Shown piece after piece: positions 9,986 to 19,427 of a stretch of 64,000 nucleotides of DNA (position 1 is its first letter; each line of letters opens with the position of its first letter). The stretch lies in assembly GCF_019972835.1 (NCBI RefSeq), contig NZ_BPPB01000001.1:432367-496366 (forward strand). The letters are read 5' to 3'. The translations under genes were made by a program, and so were the position numbers. Under the pieces are notes generated by a model. It did no database searches. It had not been told where the DNA came from and saw only the letters and a program-made list of their open reading frames with translations. The DNA is from Lactobacillus laiwuensis (lineage in GTDB: Bacteria > Bacillota > Bacilli > Lactobacillales > Lactobacillaceae).

Positions 9986-10324
9986 TTATAAGTGAAATAA
10001 CGCCAATAATACCAAAATAATTAAAATCGAAACAATGATAATGGCACGATTAAGTTTACCTTTCAGCTTTAATGCTTTTTCTTGACTGGTGGTTAATTGA
10101 GATTGAGATTTTTCCTCTTCTCTTCTCGAAACCTGTTCCCGTTTTTTTACCCTTGCGTTTTTAAAATCATTTGCTTGTACAACTTCATCATCATCACGGG
10201 TAAAATCAGGGTTAACATCAACCTCTTCATCACTATCGTCAAAAGCAGATTTAATTGTATTTAAAAAGTTTTTACTTTTTTTATGTTTTAATTTTTTTCG
10301 GTAATCAGATCGTTTTTCAGTCAT
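9986..10324 (-). CDS. Small tail-anchored membrane protein of unknown function
   Basis: A protein of 112 residues from ATG 10322-10324, which has AAAGGA upstream. An in-frame start 21 bases further up would lie within the Nudix gene and lacks a ribosome site. The first 85 residues are highly charged, with a basic start, an acidic middle (DDSDEEVDVNPDF, then DDDEVV) and a Lys/Arg/Glu/Gln-rich stretch. One hydrophobic helix (IIIVSILIILVLLALF) ends the protein, giving a cytoplasmic domain with a C-terminal anchor. No family was recognised. Confidence 0.75.
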   Translation of the reverse strand: MTEKRSDYRKKLKHKKSKNFLNTIKSAFDDSDEEVDVNPDFTRDDDEVVQANDFKNARVKKREQVSRREEEKSQSQLTTSQEKALKLKGKLNRAIIIVSILIILVLLALFHL

Positions 10325-10325
10325 T

Positions 10326-10889
10326 TTAATCCTTTGCGTCAGCACCCGTAATTAGCATGTTCTCCCAGACACTCATTGCATATAATGTCTTGGCATCAAC
10401 GATTTTACCTTGTGCCGAAAGTCTTTTCAACTCTTCCAAACTATACCAATGACTTGTTAAAAATTCATCGGGATCAAGCTCCCTTTTATCAGTCAGTTTA
10501 GTTAAAGTATCGCAATAGAATAAGTAGAGTTTTTCATTAGTAAAACCGGGAGATGAATAAAACTCAGTTATTTTTTCCCAGTATTCAGCACGATAGCCGC
10601 CCTCTTCATTTAACTCTCTTTTCATCGCATCCAGTGGACTAGCGTCAGTATCATCAATTAAACCTGCTGGAATTTCTAAAGTTAATTCTTTGATCGGTTC
10701 ACGCCATTGTTCGACTAGCAACATTTCCTGTTTATCATTTACTGCAATGGCAGCTGAAGCAGGCTGATGCTTAACTATTTCCCGCAAGGCAGTTTCACCA
10801 TTAGGCAATTTGATCGTTCTCACTGAAAGATCAACAATACGACCCGTAAAAATTTGTTTTGAAGAGATTTCAGTTTCTGTTAAATCCAT
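10326..10889 (-). CDS. nudF: Nudix hydrolase, ADP-ribose pyrophosphatase type
   Basis: A 187-residue Nudix protein. The Nudix box runs GLIDDTDASPLDAMKREL-NEEGG (about residues 77-99, consensus G-x5-E-x7-REUxEExGU). It is followed about 15 residues later by a proline in SSPGFTNEKLYLFY, the feature that marks the ADP-ribose pyrophosphatase subfamily. It probably hydrolyses ADP-ribose to AMP and ribose 5-phosphate. One spacing irregularity is that the conserved Glu after G-x5 is not in the expected place (DASP), so the match is to the core REL-x-EEGG. It is 14 bases downstream of the cold-shock-domain gene. Confidence 0.88.
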   Translation of the reverse strand: MDLTETEISSKQIFTGRIVDLSVRTIKLPNGETALREIVKHQPASAAIAVNDKQEMLLVEQWREPIKELTLEIPAGLIDDTDASPLDAMKRELNEEGGYRAEYWEKITEFYSSPGFTNEKLYLFYCDTLTKLTDKRELDPDEFLTSHWYSLEELKRLSAQGKIVDAKTLYAMSVWENMLITGADAKD

Positions 10890-10903
10890 TATTCACTTTC
10901 CTG

Positions 10904-11110
10904 TTAATCAGCTAAATATACGTTGACACATTGTAAGCCATTCTTACCTTGAGCGAGCTGATATTTGACTTTTTGTCCGACACGTAAGCGACGATAACCT
11001 TCTTCTTTGATAGCTGTATAAAAGACAAAGTAAGATTTTTGATTCTCATCGTCTGTGATAAAACCAAAACTACTGTTTTGATCAAACTGCTTTACCTTAC
11101 CGTAACGCAT
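10904..11110 (-). CDS. Cold-shock-domain protein
   Basis: A 68-residue protein, the length of a single cold-shock OB-fold. The pattern GKVKQFDQNSSFGFITD aligns with the Csp start (GxVKxFxxxKGFGFI), and YFVFYTAIKEEGYRRLRVGQKVKY aligns with the FVHFSAI...L.EGQ.V segment. RNP1 is degenerate (SSFGFI in place of KGFGFI), and the RNP2 His is replaced by Phe-Tyr. It may bind single-stranded nucleic acid weakly or differently. Its ATG overlaps the ileS stop by one base (TAATG), so it shares the ileS mRNA. Confidence 0.82.
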   Translation of the reverse strand: MRYGKVKQFDQNSSFGFITDDENQKSYFVFYTAIKEEGYRRLRVGQKVKYQLAQGKNGLQCVNVYLAD

Positions 11111-13899
11111 TATTCTTCTAAACCTTCTTGTACTGCTTCTGGATAATCTTCTTTAACAATTTTAGCACATCTACCGCAAAGCATTGGAACTTCGCTGTCA
11201 GCTCCAATATCAGTTCTGATCATACGGCACCGAGGACAAACTTCACCTTCCGCATGTTCAACCACAAATGCACCATTTGGTAATTTTTCAGCATTTGCCG
11301 GTGCTTTACCGTCAGCAATAGTTAATTTAGAAACTATTAAAATTTGTCTAAAGTTTGCATCAAGGTTGGTTAAAACTGCTCTCATCTCATCAGTTGGGTA
11401 AACTGTAACTGCTGCTTCAAAAGATTTACCGATTAACTTTTGATCGCGCGCTTCTTCCAAGACTTTCAAAACATCATCGCGGAAATTCATAAATTTCTTC
11501 CAGTTGTCAAGGAGTTCATCATGATTTGCATAATGCTCAATTTCAGGCATTTCAGCAAGTTGGACATAATCTTCCTTTTCCTTTAAGAAAGACCAAACTT
11601 CTTCCATAGTATGTGGCAAGATTGGTGTCAAAACTTTAGCTAACTTAACTGTTGCATCATAAATCACTGTTTGCATTGATCTTCTGGCATGACTATTTTT
11701 GCTCTCAATGTAAAGAACATCTTTGGCAAAGTCAAGATAAAACGCTGATAGATCATTAGAAATGAAGGCAAATAACTTTTTATAAACATTATTAAAATCG
11801 TAACGCTCATAACTGTCAAGACAAATTTTAACCAAATCGTTGAGTTTAACTTCCAAATATTGGTCAATGGAGTTTAGATCTTCATAAGCGACTCTATTTG
11901 TTTGCGGGTCAAAATCAGAAGTATTAGCTAGCATATAACGGAAAGTATTTCTTATTTTGCGGTAACTTTCTGAGGTTTGGCGCAAAATATTTTGCGAAAC
12001 AGCAACATCAGAAGTAGTGTCTACAGAAGCGACCCATAAACGAATTATTTCTGCTCCCATTTGTTTGATGACATCATTTGGTGAAATTACGTTACCTAAT
12101 GATTTAGACATTTTATGTCCTTTTTCATCCAAAACAAAGCCTTGTGACAAAATACCGCGATAAGGTGCCTTACCCGTAGCAGCTACTGCTGTAATCAGAC
12201 TTGAATTGAACCAGCCACGGTACTGGTCACTACCTTCAAGGTAGAGATCACATGGGAAATTCAAGTCTGGTCTTTTGGCCATGACAGCTTGATGAGAAGA
12301 CCCGGAGTCGAACCAAACGTCTAAAATATCGTTTTCTTTAGTAAATTTGCCATTTGGTGAATGCTCAGAGGTAAAGCCTTCTGGTAACAATTCCTTAGCA
12401 GTTCTTCTATACCAAGCATTTGATCCTTCTTTGGCAAAAATCTGAGCAATATGCTCAATAGTTTCTGGTGTGACAATCGCAGTACCATCTTCTGCGTAAA
12501 AGATTGGCAGTGGAACACCCCAAGCCCGCTGTCTAGAAATTACCCAGTCACCACGATCCTTAATCATATTGTGCAGGCGTAATTGACCCCAAGATGGCGT
12601 GAATTTAACCTGATCAATTTGATCAAGAATCTGTTGGCGGAACTTTTCAACTGAAGCAAACCATTGTGTAGTAGCCCGATAAATTACAGGTTTCTTTGTA
12701 CGCCAGTCATGAGGATAAGAGTGCGTGAAGAAGCTAAGCTTAAGCAAATTGCCGGATTTCTTCAATTTTTCACTGACAACTTTATTGGCATCATCATAAA
12801 ACAATCCTACTAAATCGGGATCGTTAATATCCGCAGTAAAGCAACCTTTATCGTCCATGGGACTGTATACTGGTAGACCATATTTTTGAGCGACATTATA
12901 GTCATCTTCACCAAAGCCGGAAGCAGTATGAACTAAGCCGGTACCATCACTAGCAGTAACATGCATGGCATTCATAAGCAGAGAGTCACGGTCATATAAA
13001 GGATGCTTGGCAACCATATGATCCATTTCAGTACCCTTAAGATGTTGAACGACTTGATAATCTTCCCAACCTAATTCTTGAGCAACTGCTTCTAGGCGGT
13101 CAGTGCCAACAACATAACGCTTTGGACCCACTTGAGCTACTGAATAATCAAAACCCGGATTAACTGTGATACCCTGGTTAGTAGGAATAGTCCACGGTGT
13201 AGTTGTCCAAATTAAGAAATATGTATTTTCTGGATCTAGAATGCCTTTACCATCTTTTACAGGAAATGAAACATAAATTGAAGGTGATTTAATATCATGA
13301 TATTCAACTTCAGCTTCAGCTAACGTTGACTCACTTGAAGGGGACCAATAAACAGGTTTTTTGCCTTTATAGATATAACCTTTTTCATACATTTTACCAA
13401 AGACACGAATTTCTTCTGCTTCGTATTCAGGTTGATAAGTAATATATGGGTGATCCCAGTCTCCCATTACCCCCAAACGCTTAAAGTCAGTCATCTGCTT
13501 TTTAATTTCTTGGCTGGCAAAATCTTGACAAAGCTGACGGTAATCCGCAAGATTCATTTTCTTACGGTCAACTCCCTGTTTGGTCAATTGTTGTTCAATG
13601 GGTAAACCATGAGTATCCCAACCTGGAACATAGGGAGCATAATAGCCGTTCATATTTTTAAAACGAACAATTATGTCTTTTGAAACCTTATTCATAGCAT
13701 GGCCAATGTGAATATTACCGTTGGCAAAAGGAGGACCATCATGTAAATCAAATCTTGGCTTTCCTTTATTCAGTTTTAATCTTTGTTCATATAATTTGTT
13801 TTCTTCCCACTCTTTTTGCCACTGCGCTTCGCGTACTGGCAAATTACCCCGCATCTTAAATTTGGTTTTACCCATATTAAGTGTATTTTTCACTCTCAT
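11110..13899 (-). CDS. ileS: Isoleucyl-tRNA synthetase
   Basis: A class Ia synthetase of 929 residues that charges tRNA-Ile and edits mischarged valine. HIGH is at residues 64-67 ([14 protein letters not shown]) and KMSKS at about 595. The editing domain contains [10 protein letters not shown], and the C-terminal zinc finger has CPRC...CGRC. The start ATG 13897-13899 is 7 bases from AGGGAGGA. Expression is governed by the T-box leader immediately upstream. The synthetase, the cold-shock protein and probably the Nudix gene are read together. Confidence 0.97.
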   Translation of the reverse strand: MRVKNTLNMGKTKFKMRGNLPVREAQWQKEWEENKLYEQRLKLNKGKPRFDLHDGPPFANGNIHIGHAMNKVSKDIIVRFKNMNGYYAPYVPGWDTHGLPIEQQLTKQGVDRKKMNLADYRQLCQDFASQEIKKQMTDFKRLGVMGDWDHPYITYQPEYEAEEIRVFGKMYEKGYIYKGKKPVYWSPSSESTLAEAEVEYHDIKSPSIYVSFPVKDGKGILDPENTYFLIWTTTPWTIPTNQGITVNPGFDYSVAQVGPKRYVVGTDRLEAVAQELGWEDYQVVQHLKGTEMDHMVAKHPLYDRDSLLMNAMHVTASDGTGLVHTASGFGEDDYNVAQKYGLPVYSPMDDKGCFTADINDPDLVGLFYDDANKVVSEKLKKSGNLLKLSFFTHSYPHDWRTKKPVIYRATTQWFASVEKFRQQILDQIDQVKFTPSWGQLRLHNMIKDRGDWVISRQRAWGVPLPIFYAEDGTAIVTPETIEHIAQIFAKEGSNAWYRRTAKELLPEGFTSEHSPNGKFTKENDILDVWFDSGSSHQAVMAKRPDLNFPCDLYLEGSDQYRGWFNSSLITAVAATGKAPYRGILSQGFVLDEKGHKMSKSLGNVISPNDVIKQMGAEIIRLWVASVDTTSDVAVSQNILRQTSESYRKIRNTFRYMLANTSDFDPQTNRVAYEDLNSIDQYLEVKLNDLVKICLDSYERYDFNNVYKKLFAFISNDLSAFYLDFAKDVLYIESKNSHARRSMQTVIYDATVKLAKVLTPILPHTMEEVWSFLKEKEDYVQLAEMPEIEHYANHDELLDNWKKFMNFRDDVLKVLEEARDQKLIGKSFEAAVTVYPTDEMRAVLTNLDANFRQILIVSKLTIADGKAPANAEKLPNGAFVVEHAEGEVCPRCRMIRTDIGADSEVPMLCGRCAKIVKEDYPEAVQEGLEE

Positions 13900-13916
13900 T
13901 TTTTAATCCTCCCTAT

Positions 13917-14108
13917 AAAAAAATCCTCGTCCTAAGATTAGGGCGAGGTTAATATCGTGGTACCACCTAAATTGAGTTTTAAACTCCACTTAATGAGTTA
14001 CGTATCGTGCAACTAACGTAACAAACCATCTTAAACAGCCGATCAACCTTTGAGCTCTTATATTAGCCTTACACCATCGCTAATTCGCTGAATTGCTCGC
14101 AAGTTTTA
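13917..14108 (-). promoter_or_regulatory. T-box leader of ileS
   Basis: On the minus strand the leader holds the conserved T-box AGGTGGTACCACG (13952-13969). A Rho-independent terminator follows, with arms CCTCG..CCTA and TAGG..CGAGG (13925-13948) and a T run. Uncharged tRNA-Ile should pair with the T-box and favour the antiterminator. Stem I contains the GATGGTG block. Aligning with the valS leader puts ATC (14041-14043) directly before a shared GGCTG, a plausible isoleucine specifier. The promoter is not evident and may lie in divIVA. Confidence 0.9.
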
Positions 14109-14119
14109 CTGTCAGTTTG

Positions 14120-14917
14120 TTATTTATGATTTTTATAGTCACTGGGGAAAATAACAGTAGGTCCGGAACCGTTGTTAGAATCGTTAACATTTTCTGTGTT
14201 AACAGTTTCAGTATGCGGACTGTCACCCGACATCGGTTGAGGACTATCATTATTTTCATCAATGTCTTCCTCAAAGTTTACTTCATCATCAATGTCATTG
14301 TCAAGTTCATCGTCAACATCTTCGTCTTCATCGATATCATCATCAACATCTTCATCTTCATCAGTTAGCATTATTGGTTCAGCCCCATCTGGAGGATAAA
14401 ATCGCTCAGTATCAAAGTATTGATCAAGTGCCTTTTGCCAGTTTTCATCATTGAGATTTTCAATTGCTTTTTGTAAAAGATCTTGAATATAAGAGCGATA
14501 ACCAGAAGTTTCTTTTTTTACACGTTCATAATCAGACTTAATAGTTTCAAGCTGTTGGCGTTGATAATCAGTATCGATTTTTGCTTGTTCAGTAACATTA
14601 TTAGCTTGGACTGTAGCATCATTGATAATTCTTTCAGCCTTAATTTTAGCGTTACCCACAGCTTCTTTTGTAGCATTTTCATTCTGCTGGAATTGTTTAA
14701 CTTGCTTTTGTAAGTCTGAAACTTGTTCTTGTAAATGCACAATTTCATTTTTTAAATCAACTGTTTGATCTAGTGCATCCCCATAATCGTTGATTATTTG
14801 ATCTAGAAAGCTGTCTACTTCATGCCTGTCATAGCCACTTAGTCCTCTCTTTTTGAACTCTTTGTTATGAATTTCAAGCGGAGTCAATTTCTGTGATTCC
14901 TTCTTTTCGTCTGCCAT
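14120..14917 (-). CDS. divIVA: Division-site/pole protein DivIVA
   Basis: A 265-residue coiled-coil protein that binds curved membrane at septa and poles. The N-terminal lipid-binding domain reads LTPLEIHNKEFKKRGLSGYDRHEVDSFLDQ, the family hallmark (residues 11-40). Long coiled coil follows (about 45-170). The C-terminal part (about 180-235) is a strikingly acidic Asp/Glu tail with internal repetition (DEDEDVDD units). The first ATG gives a 34-base overlap with ylmH. A TTG at 14885-14887 would overlap the ylmH stop as TTGA and is an alternative. It follows ylmH as in other Firmicutes. Confidence 0.93.
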   Translation of the reverse strand: MADEKKESQKLTPLEIHNKEFKKRGLSGYDRHEVDSFLDQIINDYGDALDQTVDLKNEIVHLQEQVSDLQKQVKQFQQNENATKEAVGNAKIKAERIINDATVQANNVTEQAKIDTDYQRQQLETIKSDYERVKKETSGYRSYIQDLLQKAIENLNDENWQKALDQYFDTERFYPPDGAEPIMLTDEDEDVDDDIDEDEDVDDELDNDIDDEVNFEEDIDENNDSPQPMSGDSPHTETVNTENVNDSNNGSGPTVIFPSDYKNHK

Positions 14918-15714
14918 ATCTTATACACCACCTTATGTTTGCCTTTTCTTGTAGTTGAAATATCCGTAATTTTACATCTACCAAAATGTCTTAAACTAAG
15001 GATATCATCTTCATCAACCATTATATTAAAATCTTTGACACTATGCCAATTTAATTTAACTAAATTATTTGATATATATGTTTTTATTTGCTGTCTGCTT
15101 TCATGTGTGATTGAGGCTAAGACTGCATCCAGTCTCAGTGAGGAAACGATAGCAGTTAACATTTCACTTTCATCATCAGCCAATATTACTTTTTGATTTA
15201 AACTTGGTCTTATCCTAACTTTTGTTTTGCCAATATGGTTTATTTCATTTTGAAAGAAATCTTTCAGCTCACTTTTTGCAAAAAATTGCCACTTGCCATT
15301 GCCATCTGTGATAATATCGCCAAAGGTTGAAGTTTCTATACCTGCATTAGCTAGACTTCCTAAAATAGCACTATGTGATAAACAGGCGAATTTTTGAGGA
15401 TATTCAACATTAAAAACAGTAACCTGATAAGAAGAAGGTGCAATGGTGTCCCAATCTTCAGTTATATATACTCTCTTTTTTTCAGCATTTAAGTATCCAC
15501 CAAAGCTCTGCAAACAAACTTCAGTACCAGCTATCTTTTTAAGAATATCTCTTTCACCGGGATCCAAAAAATCTGTTAAAACTTCTTCATGTTTGCCCAG
15601 AACATTGTTTATAAGTCCATTCATCTTATCCACTGTTTTTTGGTCAGACAAATCATCTTTAAATAAAACATTCTTGGCGTAAAAACTTCGCTTTGCTATA
15701 TTTTTTGTCTTCAC
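14884..15714 (-). CDS. ylmH: YlmH, S4-domain RNA-binding protein
   Basis: A 276-residue protein. The N-terminal half is the YlmH-specific region (FLDPGERDILKKIAG, with FGGYLNAEKKRVYI). The C-terminal S4 domain begins around residue 190 (VLASITHESRQQIKTYISNNLVKLNW, then VDEDDILSLRHFGRCKI). Family members act on the ribosome/tRNA and are linked to division genes by position. It has its own extended -10 promoter and is separated from yggT by a terminator. A GGGGGAATTGTGTG-type leader precedes the ATG. Confidence 0.9.
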   Translation of the reverse strand: MKTKNIAKRSFYAKNVLFKDDLSDQKTVDKMNGLINNVLGKHEEVLTDFLDPGERDILKKIAGTEVCLQSFGGYLNAEKKRVYITEDWDTIAPSSYQVTVFNVEYPQKFACLSHSAILGSLANAGIETSTFGDIITDGNGKWQFFAKSELKDFFQNEINHIGKTKVRIRPSLNQKVILADDESEMLTAIVSSLRLDAVLASITHESRQQIKTYISNNLVKLNWHSVKDFNIMVDEDDILSLRHFGRCKITDISTTRKGKHKVVYKIWQTKRRNHRN

Positions 15715-15766
15715 ACAATTCCCCCTGCTATTGAAGGTGAAAGACAGATTGGTCTTTTCTTACATC

Positions 15767-15775
15767 ATTATAGCA
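15767..15775 (-). promoter_or_regulatory. Extended -10 promoter for ylmH-divIVA
   Basis: The minus strand reads TGCTATAAT, a perfect extended -10. No good -35 is visible, which is normal for this promoter type. A short 6-bp hairpin (AAAGAC / GTCTTT, about 15740-15757) lies in the 5' leader ahead of ylmH. Confidence 0.65.
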
Positions 15776-15833
15776 TTAAGTCTAAAAGTCATTCATCTTA
15801 AAATGACAAGCAATTTGTATTATTTAACAATAA

Positions 15834-15887
15834 ATAAAGAGCTGATAAATCAATTTAGCGATCTAAGGAAATTTATCAGCTCTTTAT
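15834..15887 (-). terminator. Terminator at the end of the dcw cluster
   Basis: A perfect 17-bp inverted repeat has arms 15834-15850 and 15871-15887 around a 20-base loop. On the minus strand it is followed by TTATTGTT. It lies directly after the yggT stop and so ends the mraZ-to-yggT transcript before ylmH. Confidence 0.8.
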
Positions 15888-15897
15888 AAAAATTAAA

Positions 15898-16203
15898 TCA
15901 AACAAACAACCTAAATAAAATGTTTGCGACCCATTTTAAAACATAATATTGCACAAAATAGAGAAACAATAAGCCAATTAAAAATGAAATATCTAATCCA
16001 GTAGCATTAGATAGTCTTGCAATCGGTCCTTTACGAAAAAGGTTTAAATATGGATCAACTAATAAGTCAATAATACGACCAACAGTCGAATCGCGTAAAG
16101 AAGGAACCCAACTTAAAATTGCATCGATTACCATAATGATGCTATAAATCCATATTATATAATCTAGAATATAAAAGCCGTAGTATATGATATTTGCTGC
16201 CAT
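15898..16203 (-). CDS. yggT: YggT/YlmG family membrane protein
   Basis: A 101-residue protein with two hydrophobic helices (about 5-27 and 68-95). Between them is the family motif WVPSLRDSTVGRIIDLLVDPYLNLFRKG, which includes the typical DPYL. YggT/YlmG proteins sit in the membrane next to the division genes; their exact role is unclear. Its ATG overlaps the sepF stop by one base (TAATG). Confidence 0.9.
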   Translation of the reverse strand: MAANIIYYGFYILDYIIWIYSIIMVIDAILSWVPSLRDSTVGRIIDLLVDPYLNLFRKGPIARLSNATGLDISFLIGLLFLYFVQYYVLKWVANILFRLFV

Positions 16204-16643
16204 TAACTTAAAGTATCTTTCTTATCAACTAGGTCACTAATTTTGCCATTAGTAACGAATTTAGGAGGTGTTGCTAAAAATATTTTATCGCCAATACGCT
16301 GTATTTCACCATTTAGGGCATAAACTGTACCTGTAATAAAATCAACAACTCTTCGAGCAGAAGCATCTTCCATCCTGCTAAAATTAATAATCACTGCTTT
16401 GTTATTCAACAAGTTTTGTGCTACATCTTTAGCATCAGAATAAACACGTGGCTCATAAAGAACAATTTTGCTTTTAGCCGCATTCATGCCGGATTTTATT
16501 GAAACTACATTGTCACGATCAACAGCACCAGCAGAATAATTGTCCTCATTATTTAATTGTTGCTCTTCTGCATATTCGTCATCCAGCATTTCATCGTCAT
16601 CGTTTGCAACACCGAAAAACTTACCTATTTTACTAAAAGCCAT
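16203..16643 (-). CDS. sepF: Cell division protein SepF
   Basis: A 146-residue protein. It bundles FtsZ filaments and tethers them to the membrane. The N-terminal amphipathic helix (MAFSKIGKFFG) is the membrane anchor. An acidic linker follows, then the core domain IVLYEPRVYSDAKDVAQNLL and VIINFSRMEDASARRVVDF with GEIQRIGDKIFLATP. Its place between ftsZ and yggT is the standard Gram-positive order. The gap to ftsZ is 15 bases. Confidence 0.95.
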   Translation of the reverse strand: MAFSKIGKFFGVANDDDEMLDDEYAEEQQLNNEDNYSAGAVDRDNVVSIKSGMNAAKSKIVLYEPRVYSDAKDVAQNLLNNKAVIINFSRMEDASARRVVDFITGTVYALNGEIQRIGDKIFLATPPKFVTNGKISDLVDKKDTLS

Positions 16644-16658
16644 CTCTCTTGCCTCCCA

Positions 16659-17993
16659 TTAGTTTTCACTACGATGCCTGAAAAATGGTATATCATCAGT
16701 ATCATCGTCATCAAAAGCGTTGGTTTCAATTTGTGAAATACTACTTTGATCGTCGTCATCAAATGAACTTGATCTTTGCTCTTGATTTGAAACAGAAGGA
16801 GTCGAGCGACGATTCCCTTCGTTATCATTATCCAACCCCCAAACACTTGTGGGATCAACCATAGGCCTATGCTTTGGAGCGGTTTGAACAGTTTGGGCAC
16901 CATCATCAACTGCAGGCTTGGGTTCAACTGGTCTTTCAGCTGAATTTGTTCTCTGCATAGATGAATTAGTTTGACTAGGTTGTGACTTTATCTGGTGACT
17001 ATGACCAGGGAGCTGCTTTGAGGCTTCCTCTTCTGCTTGTGAATTGATTCCTGTAGCAATAACAGTTACAACAACCTCATCCCCTAAATTAGGATTGATG
17101 GATGTACCAAAAATAATGTTAACGTCATCGCCTGCAGCTTTTGAAACAATTTCAGAAGCATCCTGCGCTTCAAATAAAGTCAAATCTGGTCCACCAGTGA
17201 TGTTCAGGAGAACCTGCTTGGCACCATCAATTGAAACTTCAAGCAATGGTGAAGAAATGGCCAGCTTAGTTGCTTCAACAGTCCGGTTTTCTCCACTTGC
17301 ACGACCGATACCCATTAAGGCTGCACCCTGATTTGCCATAACAGTTTTAACATCAGCAAAATCAAGGTTAACATAGTCAGTTGAAGTGATTAAGTCAGAA
17401 ATGCCTTGAACACCTTGTTTCAAAACATTATCAGCTTCTTTAAAGGCATCCATCATAGGTGTCTTTTTATCAACCATTTCTAGTAAACGATTATTGGCAA
17501 TGATAACAAGCGTATCAACATACTGCTTTAGTTGGGCAATGCCTTCGGCAGCATTTTTGGACCTTTTTGGACCTTCGAAGGTAAAAGGACGAGTAACAAC
17601 GCCAACAGTCAAAGCACCGGTTTCGCGGGCAATTTTGGCTACAATTGGTGCGGCACCAGTTCCAGTACCGCCACCCATACCGGCAGTAATGAAAATCATA
17701 TCTGCACCCTTTAGCGCATCTTCAATGGTTTGCTCACTTTCTTCAGCCGCTTTTTGTCCTACTTCGGGATGAGAACCAGCTCCAAGTCCTCTCGTCAATT
17801 TTGGCCCTAACTGAATTTTATTTTCAGCTTTATTACTATTTAATGCCTGTACATCCGTGTTAGCAGCTACAAAGGAGACTCCCTGCACGCCATCATCGAT
17901 CATTCGATTAACAGCATTACCACCAGCACCGCCGACACCAATAACTTTGATGACAGCATTTTTATTGTCGTCAGAATCGAATGTAAAATCCAT
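16659..17993 (-). CDS. ftsZ: Cell division GTPase FtsZ
   Basis: A tubulin-like GTPase of 444 residues that polymerises into the Z-ring. The N-terminal [19 protein letters not shown] loop, the tubulin signature [10 protein letters not shown] (about 108-117) and the T7-like catalytic loop NLDFADVKT are all present. After residue 320 comes a long disordered linker rich in Gln, Ser, Asp and Pro. The conserved C-terminal peptide DDIPFFRHR, the docking site for FtsA and SepF, follows. It is 14 bases downstream of ftsA. Confidence 0.98.
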   Translation of the reverse strand: MDFTFDSDDNKNAVIKVIGVGGAGGNAVNRMIDDGVQGVSFVAANTDVQALNSNKAENKIQLGPKLTRGLGAGSHPEVGQKAAEESEQTIEDALKGADMIFITAGMGGGTGTGAAPIVAKIARETGALTVGVVTRPFTFEGPKRSKNAAEGIAQLKQYVDTLVIIANNRLLEMVDKKTPMMDAFKEADNVLKQGVQGISDLITSTDYVNLDFADVKTVMANQGAALMGIGRASGENRTVEATKLAISSPLLEVSIDGAKQVLLNITGGPDLTLFEAQDASEIVSKAAGDDVNIIFGTSINPNLGDEVVVTVIATGINSQAEEEASKQLPGHSHQIKSQPSQTNSSMQRTNSAERPVEPKPAVDDGAQTVQTAPKHRPMVDPTSVWGLDNDNEGNRRSTPSVSNQEQRSSSFDDDDQSSISQIETNAFDDDDTDDIPFFRHRSEN

Positions 17994-18007
17994 CTAATTA
18001 ACCACCT

Positions 18008-19366
18008 TTAATCAAAGAACTTTTTGAAGAAGTTCTTAAAGCCTTTATCTTTATTTTGCGTATTATTTTTTGGTTTACTATGCGTAGATCTTTCCCGCTT
18101 TAGTAACTCATGTCTATTATATTCTTCTTTTCTTTTAGTTTCATTAACAGCAGCTGTTCTTTTCGAAGTTTTTGTTTTTTCTTGAACGGTTCTTTCTTCT
18201 TGACCAAATGAATCCTTGCCATATATGGCGCTAATTACTAAAAAATCAATATCAGACATTTTATATGCATAGTTAACGACACCATATGCAGCTGAGTAAA
18301 TTGGATTGCGCATTCCAATCTGATCAGGTTGATAAATTCTGGCTTTGACATTTAAAGTATTGGCTATTATGCTATCAAAACCTTGCAAAAGACTGCTTCC
18401 ACCAGTAATAATGACGCCGCCAGGCAGCTTTAAAGCATCATGCTTATCTAGTCCCTTTTCAATTCTATCAATAGTCTGCATAACTCTAGCGTTAATAATT
18501 TCACTTAAATAGCTCTCGTCAACCATCTGTTGACCATTTGAACCCACACTATTAACAGCAAATTTATTTTTAGCAGAAGCTAAATTCGGATCCGCATAGC
18601 CATAGTCAAGTTTAATTTGTTCTGCATCTTTTTTGGACGTACTAAGAACAACAGAAATGTCATTGCTAATGTCACTGCCACCTTCAAAATCAATATTAGC
18701 ATATTTAATCTGATTATTGTGAATAACAGTAGCAGTAGTCACACCACCGCCTAAATCAAGAATAATTGAGCCAAATTGCCGCTCACTTTCATTTAAAGCT
18801 ACGCTGGCAATGGCAAGTGGTGTGGGAACAAAAAAGTTATTAGAATAACCGGCACGCTCTATTGCTTTTTTAATATTATGCAAAGGACTGGCCGGAGCTG
18901 TTAGCATGATGCCTTGTACCGACAGGGAATGGGCAATCATTTTACGGGGATCATCAACCTCAGTTTCACCATCAATTAAAAAGCGGCTTGGCAAAAAAGC
19001 AATAGGTTCACGTTCGTTTTTTACTGCAGACCTGATTGCAGCGCTCACTACGCGTCTGACATCATGGTTGCCAACTTCCTGACCATTATCGCTTACATTA
19101 ACCAAATCGCTTGCAGTTTCCAGTTGAAGCATACCTACCGGTATGCCTGTTACAACCCGATAAATCTTTGCGTTTGTTTTTTTGGCTATTTCCTTTAAGG
19201 CTCTACTAATAGCAGCTGCTGTTTCATCGATATCAACTATATTGCCATGGCGCATTCCTCTATTGGGAACTGCTACAGCTCCAATAACCTTACCAGAATC
19301 TGCTACAACCGCTTTCACGCTTGTGGTACCAATATCTAAGCCCACTAATAAATTTGTATTGTCCAA
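18008..19366 (-). CDS. ftsA: Cell division protein FtsA
   Basis: An actin-fold ATPase of 452 residues that attaches FtsZ to the membrane. The phosphate-1 motif is LVGLDIGTTSVKAVV at the N-terminus, phosphate-2 is IILDLGGGVTT (about 205) and the adenosine motif is GGVIITGGSSLLQGF (about 310). A Lys/Arg/Glu-rich linker leads to the amphipathic membrane-targeting helix GFKNFFKKFFD at the extreme C-terminus. It is longer than the common 420 residues because of that linker. A 61-base gap separates it from divIB. Confidence 0.97.
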   Translation of the reverse strand: MDNTNLLVGLDIGTTSVKAVVADSGKVIGAVAVPNRGMRHGNIVDIDETAAAISRALKEIAKKTNAKIYRVVTGIPVGMLQLETASDLVNVSDNGQEVGNHDVRRVVSAAIRSAVKNEREPIAFLPSRFLIDGETEVDDPRKMIAHSLSVQGIMLTAPASPLHNIKKAIERAGYSNNFFVPTPLAIASVALNESERQFGSIILDLGGGVTTATVIHNNQIKYANIDFEGGSDISNDISVVLSTSKKDAEQIKLDYGYADPNLASAKNKFAVNSVGSNGQQMVDESYLSEIINARVMQTIDRIEKGLDKHDALKLPGGVIITGGSSLLQGFDSIIANTLNVKARIYQPDQIGMRNPIYSAAYGVVNYAYKMSDIDFLVISAIYGKDSFGQEERTVQEKTKTSKRTAAVNETKRKEEYNRHELLKRERSTHSKPKNNTQNKDKGFKNFFKKFFD

Positions 19367-19397
19367 AATTTACCCCCTGTCGGTGCTCTTTACAAAA

Positions 19398-19406
19398 ATT
19401 TTACCA
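19398..19406 (-). promoter_or_regulatory. Possible internal promoter for ftsA-ftsZ
   Basis: The minus strand has TGGTAAAAT, an extended -10 form, in the 61-base gap before ftsA. The -35 is weak. An internal promoter for ftsAZ would be common in dcw clusters, but the match could be chance. Confidence 0.4.
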
Positions 19407-19427
19407 TAAAAGTAGCTTAAATTCAGC

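Noticed and set aside
16625..16927. A 100-residue minus-strand frame overlapping the end of ftsZ
   Set aside because: It lies entirely in the ftsZ linker coding region and has no ribosome site.
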